This document shows positions 20,221-29,362 of a DNA stretch of 64,000 nt, one piece after another. This stretch comes from Blastococcus mobilis. GTDB lineage: Bacteria > Actinomycetota > Actinomycetes > Mycobacteriales > Geodermatophilaceae. The position numbers were made by a program, and so were the translations under genes. The notes beneath the pieces were generated by a model. It made no database searches. It was not told where the DNA came from and was given only the letters and a program-made list of their open reading frames with translations. Where the stretch lies: NCBI RefSeq assembly GCF_900188025.1, contig NZ_FZNO01000004.1, positions 124,001 through 188,000 on the forward strand, written 5' to 3'. Each line of letters starts with the position of its first letter. The stretch's first letter is position 1.

Positions 20221-21846
20221 TCACATCCGGAAGACGCCGAAACCGGCTGATTGCCGCAGACCGCCCGATCCCGACCCGATGCCCTCGACCTCGCCGCTGG
20301 CGATCGCCGAGAGGCACAGGCCCAGCACGGTCCGGGTGTCGCGGGGGTCGATGATCCCGTCGTCGTAGACCCGTCCGGAGAGGAAGGCCGGCAGCGACTC
20401 CGCCTCGATCTGCGCCTCGACCGCCGCGCGCATGGCGGCGTCGCCTTCCTCGTCGAACGCCGTCCCCCTGGCCTCCGCGGCGGCACGCGCCACGATGGAC
20501 AGAACGCCGGCGAGCTGGGCCGGGCCCATCACCGCGGACTTCGCCGACGGCCAGGCGAACAGGAAGCGGGGGTCGAACGCCCGGCCGCACATGCCGTAGT
20601 GGCCGGCGCCGTAGGAGGCGCCGAGCAGCACCGACAGGTGCGGCACCCGGCTGTTCGCGACGGCGTTGATCATCATCGCGCCGTGCTTGATGATCCCGGC
20701 CTGCTCGTACTCCCGGCCGACCATGTAGCCCGTCGTGTTGTGCAGGAAGACCAGCGGGGTGTCGGTCTGGTTGGCCAGCTAGATGAACTGGGCGGCCTTC
20801 TGCGCCTCCTGGCTGAACAGCACGCCCTGCGCGTTGGCGAGGATCCCGACCGGGCGGCCGTGGATGCGCGCCCAGGCGGTGACCAGGCTGGACCCGTACC
20901 GCGGCTTGACCTCGTCCAGATCGGAGTCGTCCACGATCCGGGCCAGCACCTCGCGGGGATCGAAGGGCTGGGCGAGATCGGCGCCGACGATGCCGAGCAG
21001 CTGGTCCTCGTCGTACCGGGGCGGCAGGGACGGGCTGGGCTCGGGACCCCGCTTGCGCCAGTTGAGCCGCGCGACGATCCGCCGGCCGATCCGGATCGCG
21101 TCCCTCTCGTCGACGGCCACGTGGTCGGCCAGACCGCTCACCCGGCCGTGCATCGCGGCACCGCCCAGCTCCTCCTCGTCGGCGATCTCGCCCGTGGCCA
21201 TCCGCACCAGCGGGGGTCCACCGAGGAAGACCTTCGCGCCGCCGTCGACCATCACGACGTGATCACTCATGCCGGGCACGTAGGCCCCGCCGGCGGTGGA
21301 GTTGCCGAACACCAGCGCGATCGTGGGGATGCCGGCGGCGGAGAGGCGGGTGAGGTCGCGGAAGATCTGCCCGCCGGGGATGAAGATCTCCTTCTGGGTG
21401 GGCAGGTCGGCGCCGCCGGACTCGACGAGGTTGATCAGGGGCAGCCGGTTCTCCCGGGCGATCTGCATCGCGCGGAGGGTCTTCTTGAGCGTCCAGGGGT
21501 TGCTGGCCCCGCCGCGGACCGTGGGGTCGTTGGCGATCAGCACGCACTCGACGTCCTCGACGACGCCCACGCCGGTCACGACGCTGGCGCCGACGGCGAA
21601 GTCGGAGCCCCACGCGGCCAGCGGGGAGAGCTCGAGGAAGGGGCTGTCCGGGTCGATCAGCAGCTCGATCCGCTCGCGGGGCAGCAGCTTGCCCCGCTTC
21701 CGGTGCCGGGCGATCGCCTTCTCGCCACCGCCTGCCAGGGCCCGTGCGTGCTCGCCGTCGAGCTCGGCCAGGGCCTGGAGCATGGCCGCGCGGTTGGCGG
21801 TGAACTGCGCGGAGGCCGGATCGAGGGTGCTCCGGTGGACGGTCAC
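20221..21846 (-). pseudogene. Acyl-CoA carboxylase beta subunit, broken by an in-frame amber codon
   Basis: The frame from GTG 21846 encodes 541 residues typical of MCC/GCC-type carboxyltransferases, with LINLVESGGADLPTQ, FGNSTAGGAYVPGMSDH, PLVFLHNTTGYMVG and GASYGAGHYGMCGRAF. Codon 356 (bases 20779-20781) is TAG, between AQFI and LANQTDTPL; nearly all relatives have glutamine (CAG) there, so a single C-to-T change explains it. Reading frame is kept on both sides. The product would stop before the C-terminal carboxyltransferase half. It may be a true null, a sequencing error, or read through. The start overlaps (GTGA) the upstream dehydrogenase gene. Confidence 0.85.
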
Positions 21847-23060
21847 CGAGCCGCCCGGGTCCGGCCGTCCCCGGCCCGCACGTCCACGGCTCGCACGTCC
21901 ACGGCATAGCCGAGCAGCCGGCCGGCCAGGTCGGCGAGCACCTCGGTCGCACCGCCGCCGATGCCCAGGATCCGCACGTCGCGGTAGTGCCGTTCCACTT
22001 CCGACTCCCTCAGGTAACCCATGCCGCCGTGCAGCTGGACGGCCTGGTCGACGACCCACTCGCCGGCCGCCACAGCTGCGTTCTTCGCCAGGCAGGCGTC
22101 GGCCGTGACGTCCTCCCCCGCGGCATGCCGGACGACGACCGACCGGGTGTACGTGCGGGCCAGTTCCACCCGTTGATGCGCCTCGACCAGCCGGTGGACG
22201 ACGGCCTGCCGCCCGGCCAGCGGGACACCGAACGTCGTCCGGTCCTGCGTCCATCGCCGGGTGAGCGCCAGCGCCCGGGCGGCGACGGCGTAGGCGTGCA
22301 CGGCCAGGGCCAGCCGCTCGGTCACGAACTGCCGCATGATCTGGCCGAACCCGCTGCCCTCGGGGCCGACCAGGTTGGCTGCCGGCACCCGCGCGCCGGC
22401 GTAGGAGAGCTCCGCGGTGTCGGAGCAGAGCCAGCCCATCTTGGCCAGCCGCCTGCTCACGGTGAACCCCGGTGTCCCGCGCTCCACGACCAGCAGGCTG
22501 ACCCCGCGGGTGCCCGGGCCACCGGTGCGCACGGCGGTGGTGACGAAGTCGGCACGCGTGCCGCTGGTGATGAAGGTCTTGGCGCCGTCGACGACGTACT
22601 CGTCCCCGTCACGGACGGCCCGGGTGCGCAGCGCGGCGACGTCCGAGCCGGCATCGGGCTCGGTCACCGCCAGCGACCCGATCAGCTCCCCGGCCCGGGT
22701 GGGCCGCACGAAGCGGTCGATGAGGTCGGCGTTCCCCGACGCGACGATGTGCGGCAGCGCGATCGCATGGGTGAACAGCGCTGCGAGCAGCCCGGACGAG
22801 GCACCGGCCTCGACCATCGCCTCCATCATCGTCACGACGTCGACCAGGTCGCCGCCCTGCCCGCCGACCTCCTCGGGCATCCCGATCCCGAGCAACCCGG
22901 CCGCCGCCGCCTCGCGGTGCAGCGAGCGGGGGATCTCGCCGGCCTCCTCCCACGCCGCCAGCCCCGGCACGACGTGCCGGCGGACGAAGCCGGCCGCCGA
23001 CTCGCGCAGCGCCGACCGTTCCGGCGTCGTCCAGGGATCCGCCAGCCGCCCGACCGTCAC
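21843..23060 (-). CDS. Acyl-CoA dehydrogenase
   Basis: 405 residues from GTG 23060, overlapping (GTGA) the AtuA-family gene. Family markers: [32 protein letters not shown], and VQLHGGMGYLRESEVERHYRD. The AtuD citronellyl-CoA dehydrogenase and the isovaleryl-CoA dehydrogenases share this form. Two copies of a 15-base unit near the 3' end give the tail AVDVRAVDVRAGDG, a recent-looking small duplication beyond the catalytic fold. It sits between AtuA-like and carboxyltransferase genes, which fits oxidation just before carboxylation. Confidence 0.88.
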   Translation of the reverse strand: MTVGRLADPWTTPERSALRESAAGFVRRHVVPGLAAWEEAGEIPRSLHREAAAAGLLGIGMPEEVGGQGGDLVDVVTMMEAMVEAGASSGLLAALFTHAIALPHIVASGNADLIDRFVRPTRAGELIGSLAVTEPDAGSDVAALRTRAVRDGDEYVVDGAKTFITSGTRADFVTTAVRTGGPGTRGVSLLVVERGTPGFTVSRRLAKMGWLCSDTAELSYAGARVPAANLVGPEGSGFGQIMRQFVTERLALAVHAYAVAARALALTRRWTQDRTTFGVPLAGRQAVVHRLVEAHQRVELARTYTRSVVVRHAAGEDVTADACLAKNAAVAAGEWVVDQAVQLHGGMGYLRESEVERHYRDVRILGIGGGATEVLADLAGRLLGYAVDVRAVDVRAGDGRTRAAR

Positions 23061-24778
23061 AGGAACTCCTCCGGGATCTCCAGCGTGCGGCTGAGCAACC
23101 ACTCACCGATCGCCTTCCCCTGCGGGTCGAAGCGGGTGCTGGCCGCCACGCCCCGGCCGAGCAGCCCATCGATCACGATGTTGACCGCGCGCAGGTTCGG
23201 CAGCGGATGCACGTCGACGGGCAGCCCGGCCGCCTCGGGGAGCAGCTCGCGCACACGGTCGGGCGTGAGCGTGGCCGCGAGCCAGGCGGCGGCCCCGTCC
23301 GTGCGCGCCCAGATCCCGATGTTCGCGGTGCCGCCCTTGTCGCCACTGCGCGCCCGCGCCACCGCGCCCAGCGGCGCCGACCGGGTGGGTCCGTCGACGG
23401 TCGTGCTCCGAGTGCCACTGCACTCAGCGCACGAGCTTCCGGAGGACACCTCCTGAATGGGTCGGGTTCCCTCCGGCGGGGCGACGTCCACCCGCGAGCC
23501 GTCGGGGAGGACGGCGACGTGCGGCACCTCGGTCTGCGGCACGTAGGCCGCGGTGTAGACGCCGTAGGGCGAGCCGTTGCCGGGTGGCGCGGTCAGGTGG
23601 AAGCCGGGGTAGCCGGCGAGCGCCATCTCGACGGCGGCCCCGCTGAAGGCCCGCCCGACGACGTCCGGCGAGGGGTCGAGCGCCTGGCAGCGGAGGAGCA
23701 CGCTGGCGCCGGCCTCGGTGTCGGCGTCCGCCCGCCCGTCCCCGAGCTGGGACCAAACCAGCTCCGCGGGCCGCGCCGGGAGCGCGGCCTCGAACTGGGC
23801 CCGGACGAAGGCGGGTTTCGCGTCGATGCGGTCACCGGTGAGCACGAACGTGACCTCGTTGCGGTGGCCGCCGAGGGAGTTGAGGCAGACCTTCGTGGTG
23901 GGCGGCGGGCGCTCGCCCCGGACACCGGAGATGCGCACGCGGTCGGGGCCGTCGTCGTGCAGCTCGATCGTGTCGAACCGGGCGACGACGTCGGGGCCGC
24001 CGTAGCGCGGGCCACCGATCTCGTACAGCAGCTGGGCGGTGACGGTGTCGCGGTCGACGACGCCGCCGGTGCCGGGGTGCTTGGTGAGGACGCACGACCC
24101 GTCGGCCGAGATCTCGGCCAGGGGGAAGCCGGGGTGCAGCAGCTTCTCCAGCGGGTGCTCGTCGAAGCACGACAGGTTGCCGCCGGTCGCCTGGGCGCCG
24201 CACTCGAGCACGTGCCCGGCGACCACCGCCCCCGCCAGTGCGTCGAGGTCGTCGCGGCCCCAGCCGAAGCGCGCGATCGCGGGGCCGACCACGAGCGAGG
24301 CGTCGGTGACCCGCCCCGTGACCACGACGTCGGCGCCGGCCCGCAGGCACTCGGCGATCCCGAAGGCGCCCAGGTAGGCGTTCGCCGTCAGCGGCGAGCC
24401 GAGGCCCAGCTCGGCGGCGCGCGGGAGCAGGTCGTCCCCCTCGATGTGCGCGACGGAGGCGCCGACCCCAAGCCGGCCGGCCAGCTCGCGCAGCGCGCCG
24501 GCGAGGCCGGCCGGGTTCAGCCCGCCGGCGTTGACCACGATCCGCACGCCACGGTCCACGGCCAGCCCGAGGCACTCCTCCATCTGGCCGAGGAAGGTGC
24601 GGGCGTATCCCCGGGAGGGGTCCTTGGCGCGGTCCCGCCCGAGGATCAGCAGGGTGAGCTCGGCCAGGTAGTCGCCGGTGAGAACGTCGAGCGGCCCGCC
24701 CTCGAGCATCTCCCGCACCGCGGCCCGCCGGTCGCCGTAGAAACCCGAGGCGTTGCCGATCCGCAGCGGCGCGGTCAC
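23057..24778 (-). CDS. AtuA family protein (DUF1446)
   Basis: 573 residues from GTG 24778, overlapping (GTGA) the gene before it. The N-terminal 450 residues match the acyclic terpene utilisation AtuA family ([62 protein letters not shown]), and the C-terminal 100 residues match the accompanying small domain ([17 protein letters not shown]). AtuA is needed for growth on citronellol and geraniol in Pseudomonas, but its reaction is not known. In actinobacteria it travels with acyl-CoA carboxylases. The combination suggests degradation of a branched or terpenoid acid; this is inference. Confidence 0.85.
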   Translation of the reverse strand: MTAPLRIGNASGFYGDRRAAVREMLEGGPLDVLTGDYLAELTLLILGRDRAKDPSRGYARTFLGQMEECLGLAVDRGVRIVVNAGGLNPAGLAGALRELAGRLGVGASVAHIEGDDLLPRAAELGLGSPLTANAYLGAFGIAECLRAGADVVVTGRVTDASLVVGPAIARFGWGRDDLDALAGAVVAGHVLECGAQATGGNLSCFDEHPLEKLLHPGFPLAEISADGSCVLTKHPGTGGVVDRDTVTAQLLYEIGGPRYGGPDVVARFDTIELHDDGPDRVRISGVRGERPPPTTKVCLNSLGGHRNEVTFVLTGDRIDAKPAFVRAQFEAALPARPAELVWSQLGDGRADADTEAGASVLLRCQALDPSPDVVGRAFSGAAVEMALAGYPGFHLTAPPGNGSPYGVYTAAYVPQTEVPHVAVLPDGSRVDVAPPEGTRPIQEVSSGSSCAECSGTRSTTVDGPTRSAPLGAVARARSGDKGGTANIGIWARTDGAAAWLAATLTPDRVRELLPEAAGLPVDVHPLPNLRAVNIVIDGLLGRGVAASTRFDPQGKAIGEWLLSRTLEIPEEFL

Positions 24779-25587
24779 GCCTCCGCCCCCGAGGCCGGCC
24801 GACCCGGACCGGGTGGTCCGGCGAACGCCTGCGCGAGGTCCAGCCAGCGGTCGGCGTCCGGCCCCGCGGCACGCAGCGCCAGGTCGGCGCGGTGCCGGCG
24901 CTGGGTGACCCGCAGGCAGAAGTCCAGCGCCGGGCCGGTGACCCGCTGGGCGGCGTCCTCGGGCCCCCAGCTCCAGGTGGACCCGTCCGGCGCGGCCAGT
25001 TCCACCCGGAGCGGCTCGGCGGGAGCGGGCAGGCGGTGCTGGATGAAGGCGAAGTCGCGCGTGCGGACGCCGAGGTGGGCGATGTGCCGCAGCCGGGCGG
25101 TTGCCGACGGCGGCAGGCGGAGCGCGTCGGTGATGTCGAGACCGTGCGCCCAGGTCTCCATCAGGCGTGCGGTGGCCATCGAGGCGGCGCTCATCGGCGG
25201 ACCGAACCAGGGCAGCTTCGTTCCGTGCGGCAGGGCGGCCAGCCGGTCCGCCAGCTCTGCGCGGCCGGACCGCCAGCGGGCGAGCAGGCGCTCCGGTCGG
25301 TCGGCGGCACCCGCCGCGGCCGCGTCGTCGACGAGCGCGGTCAGCTGCGGACCCGCGGCTGCGACGGCTGCGGAGAAGCCTTCCGGATCGGTCGCCGCGC
25401 ACAGGGCCTGGTCGTCGGTCCAGGCGAGGTGGGCGATCTGGTGGGCGACGGTCCAGCCGTCGGCCGGCGTCGGCTCGAGCCAGGCGGTGTCCCCGAGGCC
25501 GGCCACGACGTCGTCGAGAGCGGCGCCCTCGGCGGCGAGATCGGCGAGCAGCTCGTACAGCAGCGCCGAGGGGTCTGGCACGGCCAC
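24775..25587 (-). CDS. TIGR03084-type metal-binding protein (DinB/maleylpyruvate isomerase fold)
   Basis: 270 residues from GTG 25587, chosen because GGAG lies seven bases upstream; GTG 25593 is the alternative. The N-terminal four-helix bundle has the metal ligands of the DinB/mycothiol-dependent family: H in [13 protein letters not shown] and the [10 protein letters not shown] motif. TIGR03084 proteins are actinobacterial and accompany AtuA-type operons. A mycothiol-dependent reaction is possible but unproven. It is the first gene of the operon; a TetR operator lies 22 bases upstream. Confidence 0.8.
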   Translation of the reverse strand: MAVPDPSALLYELLADLAAEGAALDDVVAGLGDTAWLEPTPADGWTVAHQIAHLAWTDDQALCAATDPEGFSAAVAAAGPQLTALVDDAAAAGAADRPERLLARWRSGRAELADRLAALPHGTKLPWFGPPMSAASMATARLMETWAHGLDITDALRLPPSATARLRHIAHLGVRTRDFAFIQHRLPAPAEPLRVELAAPDGSTWSWGPEDAAQRVTGPALDFCLRVTQRRHRADLALRAAGPDADRWLDLAQAFAGPPGPGRPASGAEA

Positions 25588-25608
25588 CTCCACGCTCCGA
25601 CGATCCCA

Positions 25609-25628
25609 CTGACCGCCCGTACGGTCAG
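25609..25628. promoter_or_regulatory. Inverted repeat, likely TetR operator of the carboxylase operon
   Basis: Perfect arms CTGACCG and CGGTCAG separated by six bases that contain the palindromic CCGTACGG core. It overlaps the last codon of the tetR gene and lies just upstream of the first operon gene (start 25587). A related element precedes tetR at 26360. Confidence 0.6.
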
Positions 25629-26356
25629 CTTGGGGTGTGATCCACGTCGCAGTCAAGACCCGGAGCGCGAGCCGCACGGACGACCTCCGCCACGACCCTC
25701 GCGACCTCGCCGTCCGGATGACCGAGGACTTGGGCCGCACCCGGATCGGTCAGCACGCCACCGAGGAAGGTGTCGACGAACGAGGCGGCCACCTCGGATG
25801 CGCTGCGGGGACCTTCGGGGTCGAACCAGGTCCACATCCAGTGCACGGCTCCGAAGAGCTGGAGCGTGCGCAGCCGGTCGTCGCCCGGCCGGAACTCGCC
25901 GCCCGCCGTCCCCTCGGCCAGGACGCCGACGACCAGTTCCCGGTACTCGTGACGCAGCGCCTGCGACGTCTCCATCCCTGGAGCGGAGGCGAAGCGGACC
26001 ACCTCGCGCTGGAACGCGATCGTCGCGGTCCGGTCGACCACCTGGTAGTGGACGCCCAACTGCACGAAGGCCGCCAGGCGCTCGGCCGGCCGCGTCAGCC
26101 GCTCCCAGATGAGCTGCACCTCGGCCAGCCGGCGGCGCATGTAGCCCTCGTGCAGCTCGCGCAGCATCCGGTCCTTGGTGCCGAAGTGGTGGACGATCGT
26201 GCCCTTGCTGATGCCGAGCTCCACGGCGAGGTCACCGAAGTTGGTGCCGTCGTAGCCGCGTTCGGCCACCGCCCGGGTGAAGGCCGCGAGGATCTCCGCG
26301 CGGCGGCTGTCACGGCGCGGGGCGGGGCCGTCGGGGACGACGGGGCGGGCGACCAC
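25625..26356 (-). CDS. TetR family regulator of the carboxylase operon
   Basis: 243 residues from GTG 26356. Helix-turn-helix at about 20-65: [20 protein letters not shown], then [20 protein letters not shown]. The C-terminal ligand domain is of the usual size. It is the first gene in the same direction as the AtuA/carboxylase operon, separated from it by 37 bases with an operator in between, and has a second related operator immediately upstream of its start. The ligand is probably an acyl-CoA of the pathway, as for other TetR regulators of acyl-CoA catabolism. No good ribosome binding site is visible, so the message may be leaderless. Confidence 0.88.
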   Translation of the reverse strand: MVARPVVPDGPAPRRDSRRAEILAAFTRAVAERGYDGTNFGDLAVELGISKGTIVHHFGTKDRMLRELHEGYMRRRLAEVQLIWERLTRPAERLAAFVQLGVHYQVVDRTATIAFQREVVRFASAPGMETSQALRHEYRELVVGVLAEGTAGGEFRPGDDRLRTLQLFGAVHWMWTWFDPEGPRSASEVAASFVDTFLGGVLTDPGAAQVLGHPDGEVARVVAEVVRAARAPGLDCDVDHTPS

Positions 26357-26359
26357 CCC

Positions 26360-26382
26360 CTGACCGTACGGACGGACGGTCC
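26360..26382. promoter_or_regulatory. Inverted repeat, likely TetR operator at the tetR/LLM divergent promoter
   Basis: GACCGT and ACGGTC form perfect arms around eight bases, and CCGTACGG is repeated from the operator at 25609. It lies between the tetR start (26356) and the LLM oxidoreductase start (26425), so it could govern both. Confidence 0.55.
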
Positions 26383-26424
26383 CCTCTGGCCAGCGCCGGG
26401 TCGCGTGGTGCAGGCTCCCGTACC

Positions 26425-27441
26425 GTGCTCCTCGACGCCGCGCTGCTGTCCACCGGGATCGACGACGTCGCGGCCACCGCGCGCGACCTGGAGGCCCGCG
26501 GCTACGCCGGCGTCTGGGCCTCGGAGGCCGACCACGACCCGTTCCTCCCGCTGCTCTCCGCTGGCCAGGCGACCAGCCGGCTCCAGGTGGGCACGGCCAT
26601 CGCGGTCGCGTTCGCCCGGTCGCCGATGACCCTGGCCATGACCGCGCACGATCTGCAGCGCTACACGCGCGGCCGCTTCGTCCTGGGGCTGGGCAGCCAG
26701 GTGAAGCCGCACGTGGAGCGCCGGTTCTCCATGCCGTGGAGCCCGCCGGTCGAGCGCATGCGGGAGTACGTGGCCGCACTACGGGCCATCTGGAGCGCCT
26801 GGCAGGACGGCACCCGGCTGCGGTTCGAGGGCGAGCACTACCGCCACACGTTGATGACGCCGATGTTCTCGCCGCCCGCCCACCCGTGGGGCGCGCCGCC
26901 GGTGCACCTGGCCGCCGTCGGGCCGGGGATGACCCGGCTCGCCGGCGAGGTGGCCGACGGACTGCTCGCCCACGGCTTCACCACCGCCCGCTACCTGCGC
27001 GAGCGCACCCTGCCCGCCCTCCAGGAGGGGCTCGCCGCGTCCGGTCGCGCGCGGGATGAGGTGACGATCAGCCTGCCCGGGTTCGTGGTCACCGGGCGCA
27101 CCGAGCCGGAGCGCGCCGCGGCCGCCGCGGCCGTGAAGGCGACCGTCGCCTTCTACGGCAGCACGCCCGCCTACCGGCCCGTGCTCGAACTGCACGGCTG
27201 GGACGCCCTGGCCGACGAGCTGCACGCGCTGTCGGTGGGCCGCCGCGAGGACAAGTGGACGGCGATGCGTGACCTGGTCGACGACGAGGTGCTGGAGACG
27301 TTCGCGGTCGTCGGCGACCCCGACGAGATCGGCCCGCTCGCGCGGAAGCGGTTCGACGGTCTGGTCGACAGGTTCAGCGTCTACGCGTCCTACCCCGCAC
27401 CGATCGAGCTCTGGGACCCCCTGATGGCAGCGTTCCGCTGA
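26425..27441 (+). CDS. F420-dependent LLM-class oxidoreductase (TIGR03617-type)
   Basis: 338 residues forming the luciferase-like TIM barrel: GYAGVWASEADHDPFLPL, LQVGTAIAVAFARSPM, RGRFVLGLGSQVKPH, and the C-terminal FAVVGDPDEIGPLARKRF. Such enzymes in actinobacteria use the deazaflavin F420, often to reduce or oxidise a substrate in lipid or xenobiotic metabolism. It is divergent from tetR and shares the operator region, so it may belong to the same regulon as the AtuA/carboxylase operon. The exact reaction is unknown. Confidence 0.85.
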   Translation: MLLDAALLSTGIDDVAATARDLEARGYAGVWASEADHDPFLPLLSAGQATSRLQVGTAIAVAFARSPMTLAMTAHDLQRYTRGRFVLGLGSQVKPHVERRFSMPWSPPVERMREYVAALRAIWSAWQDGTRLRFEGEHYRHTLMTPMFSPPAHPWGAPPVHLAAVGPGMTRLAGEVADGLLAHGFTTARYLRERTLPALQEGLAASGRARDEVTISLPGFVVTGRTEPERAAAAAAVKATVAFYGSTPAYRPVLELHGWDALADELHALSVGRREDKWTAMRDLVDDEVLETFAVVGDPDEIGPLARKRFDGLVDRFSVYASYPAPIELWDPLMAAFR

Positions 27442-27586
27442 CGAACGCTCCGCTGGGAGCCGCGCCTCGCAGCAGAGGAGCACCCGCCCCCACCAGCGGG
27501 GACGTGACTCACCTCTCATCCCTCGTGGGGAGGATCACCACCCCCAGGCTGTTTCTCCGGCGCGGGGTGAGGGCAGGCTGGTCGGC

Positions 27587-27724
27587 ATGGAGGACACCCA
27601 GCGCGACGCACGAGTATCCGACGACTCCACCGAGGTCCACACCGAGGAGTCCCGCACGCCGGAGCCGGCGGCCGTGACGGTCGCCCGCATGCTGGCCAAC
27701 CCGCGCCGCATCCGCCGGAGCTGA
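27587..27724 (+). CDS. Small hypothetical protein, 45 residues
   Basis: An ATG-started frame with an acidic first half (many Asp, Glu, Ser, Thr) and a basic C-terminus VARMLANPRRIRRS. A weak purine-rich stretch lies upstream. Codon third positions are GC-rich as in neighbouring genes. It could be a small regulatory or DNA-binding protein, but nothing identifies it. Confidence 0.35.
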   Translation: MEDTQRDARVSDDSTEVHTEESRTPEPAAVTVARMLANPRRIRRS

Positions 27725-27872
27725 CCCCCGCGCCGGGGGTGCCGCCCAGCGGCGACCCGGCGTTGGTCACCGTCCGTGGCCACACCGGCCCCACCGGCCC
27801 CCGGCGTCTCGCGGAACACGCATGCCCCTCATCACTCAGAGCGATCAACCCCGGCGCGCCGCGAACTGATCC

Positions 27873-27904
27873 GTCACGCATGTGATGCACCATCGCTGCG
27901 TGAC
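27873..27904. promoter_or_regulatory. Nested inverted repeat over the start of the second tetR
   Basis: Outer arms GTCACGCA and TGCGTGAC are perfect and 16 bases apart; inside them GATG and CATC pair around CAC. The element covers all candidate start codons of the TetR gene (27882, 27885, 27900), which suits autorepression. Confidence 0.4.
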
Positions 27905-28541
27905 CGCCGCCCTGCCCCTCGCCGCCGACGACGCCTTCGCTGCCGCCGACGGCGGCGCCCCGGTTCGCCGCAGCCGCGCGGAGCGGCAGGCGATCGTGCT
28001 GGACACCGCCGAGCGGCTCTTCGCCGGCCGGAGTTCGCGCAGTGTCGGCATGGACGAGCTCGTCCGCGAGACCGGCCTGGGCAAGATGACGGTGTACCGG
28101 CTCTTCAAGAGCAAGGACGACCTGGTCGGGGCCTACCTCTCCCGCAAGGCGGCCACGGTCCTCGCCTTCATCGACGCCGAGCTGGTCCGGCTGGAGGGTG
28201 ACCCCCGCGCCGCCCTGCTCTCGGTGGTGGACGCCGTCGAGCGCGACGTGACGCGCACCGGCTTCCGCGGCTGCCCCTTCACCAACGTCAGCAGCGAGTA
28301 CGACGACCCGCAGCACCCTGCGCGGTCGGCCGCCGCGGACTACAAGTTCGAGTTGCACACGCGCCTGGAGCGGCTGGCCGAGGAGGTCGCCCCGGGCAAC
28401 GGCGAGGACCTCGCCGCCCAGATGCACCTGATCATCGACGGCATGTACCTCTCCGGGGGCCTGCTCGGGCCCGACGGCCCGGCCGCGCACGGCCGCCGGC
28501 TCGCCGAGCGCCTGATCGCCATCGCCGTCGGCGCCGTCTGA
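27882..28541 (+). CDS. TetR family transcriptional regulator
   Basis: Up to 219 residues; GTG 27882, ATG 27885 and GTG 27900 are all possible starts and none has a clear ribosome binding site. The helix-turn-helix is at about 28-75 (RAERQAIVLDTAERLFAGR, MDELVRETGLGKMTVYRLFKSKDDL). The C-terminal domain carries GFRGCPFTNVSSEY, a motif frequent in a subset of TetR proteins that regulate small oxidoreductases. No clear target lies next to it; the following genes are small proteins of unknown function. Autoregulation is suggested by the palindrome over its start. Confidence 0.85.
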   Translation: MMHHRCVTAALPLAADDAFAAADGGAPVRRSRAERQAIVLDTAERLFAGRSSRSVGMDELVRETGLGKMTVYRLFKSKDDLVGAYLSRKAATVLAFIDAELVRLEGDPRAALLSVVDAVERDVTRTGFRGCPFTNVSSEYDDPQHPARSAAADYKFELHTRLERLAEEVAPGNGEDLAAQMHLIIDGMYLSGGLLGPDGPAAHGRRLAERLIAIAVGAV

Positions 28542-28623
28542 TCCAGCCGTCGGCGCCGTCCGACCGAGCCGTCGGTGCGGGCCTGACGCGTGGCCGTTCC
28601 CGCTCCTCCGGCACCATGAGCCG

Positions 28624-29049
28624 GTGACGACCGACCGGACCCGGCCCGACCTCGACGACACCACCGTCGAGGGCCTCGGCAAGCTCTCCGAGGCGCTCGA
28701 GACCGTCGAGCAGGCACGCGGCATGCTCTACGGCTTCCACCAGCTGACCGGCAAGGCCGACCTGCTGCTCCAGGACGCCGTCGATCTGCTCCGGCAGGCC
28801 GGGCACACCGCCCTCGCTGACGACCTGGACCGCGATCTGGTGGGCCGCAACGTCGTCGCCGACCGGTGGACCTTCCAGATCGTCGAGGACTACGACGCGA
28901 ACTACTGGGCCACGTTCCGGGACCTCGACGGACGGGCCCGGACCGAGCTGGCCGACGGCGACCGGCACGTGTACGAGGCCCGCATGAAGCAGCGGGAACG
29001 GAGCACCGGGCACCCCCGCCACGAGGCGGGCCCCGCCCTCGCCGACTGA
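28624..29049 (+). CDS. Conserved actinobacterial hypothetical protein
   Basis: 141 residues, GTG start at 28624. The protein is soluble and mostly helical: TVEGLGKLSEALETVEQARG, LYGFHQLTGKADLLLQDAVD, then VADRWTFQIVEDYDANYW and a basic, disordered tail MKQRERSTGHPRHEAG. Similar proteins of about 140 residues occur in many actinobacteria without assigned function. It stands alone between the TetR gene and a short acidic frame. Confidence 0.65.
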   Translation: MTTDRTRPDLDDTTVEGLGKLSEALETVEQARGMLYGFHQLTGKADLLLQDAVDLLRQAGHTALADDLDRDLVGRNVVADRWTFQIVEDYDANYWATFRDLDGRARTELADGDRHVYEARMKQRERSTGHPRHEAGPALAD

Positions 29050-29149
29050 GGGTCCGCCCGGCCGGCAGCGACGCGGGCAACGGCTCTCGCGGCTCGGGGC
29101 GGGCGAATTGGCGACGGTCTCGCCCGAGGGCGACGATGTCCACGTGACC

Positions 29150-29314
29150 ATGCCTGATGAGGACAACGCCGGATCCGACCGCCACGCGCGCCCCATCGGC
29201 AGCGAGGTCGCCCCTCCCGCGGACCCGGAGTCGCAGGGCGGGGAGCCCGGCCCCGCCAGCGGAGTCGCCGGACCGAGCTACCCGCCGGCCGAGACCGAGC
29301 CCGACGCACAGTGA
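29150..29314 (+). CDS. Short acidic, disordered protein
   Basis: 54 residues from ATG 29150; GTG 29144 or TTG 29108 are other possible starts. It is rich in Asp, Glu, Pro, Ser and Gly and has no hydrophobic stretch. No strong ribosome binding site is seen. It is grouped with the similar frames at 15213, 27587, 31909 and 32170 by composition only. Confidence 0.35.
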   Translation: MPDEDNAGSDRHARPIGSEVAPPADPESQGGEPGPASGVAGPSYPPAETEPDAQ

Positions 29315-29362
29315 GCGCGGAGTGCTCTGCGCCCACCCGGTCAGGGCACCACACTTGAGGGC

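Noticed and set aside
20779-20781. TAG as a pyrrolysine codon in the carboxyltransferase
   Set aside because: Pyrrolysine is not expected in this lineage or enzyme, and relatives have glutamine at this position.
25153-25640. Arg-rich plus-strand frame opposite the TIGR03084 gene, considered as a basic DNA-binding protein
   Set aside because: Pure shadow of GC-rich codons, no start with a ribosome binding site.
27442-27500. Fifth copy of the 3'-end hairpin family after the LLM gene
   Set aside because: It contains CGCGCCTCGCAG but lacks the rest of the loop and a paired stem, so the match is likely chance or a degenerate remnant.
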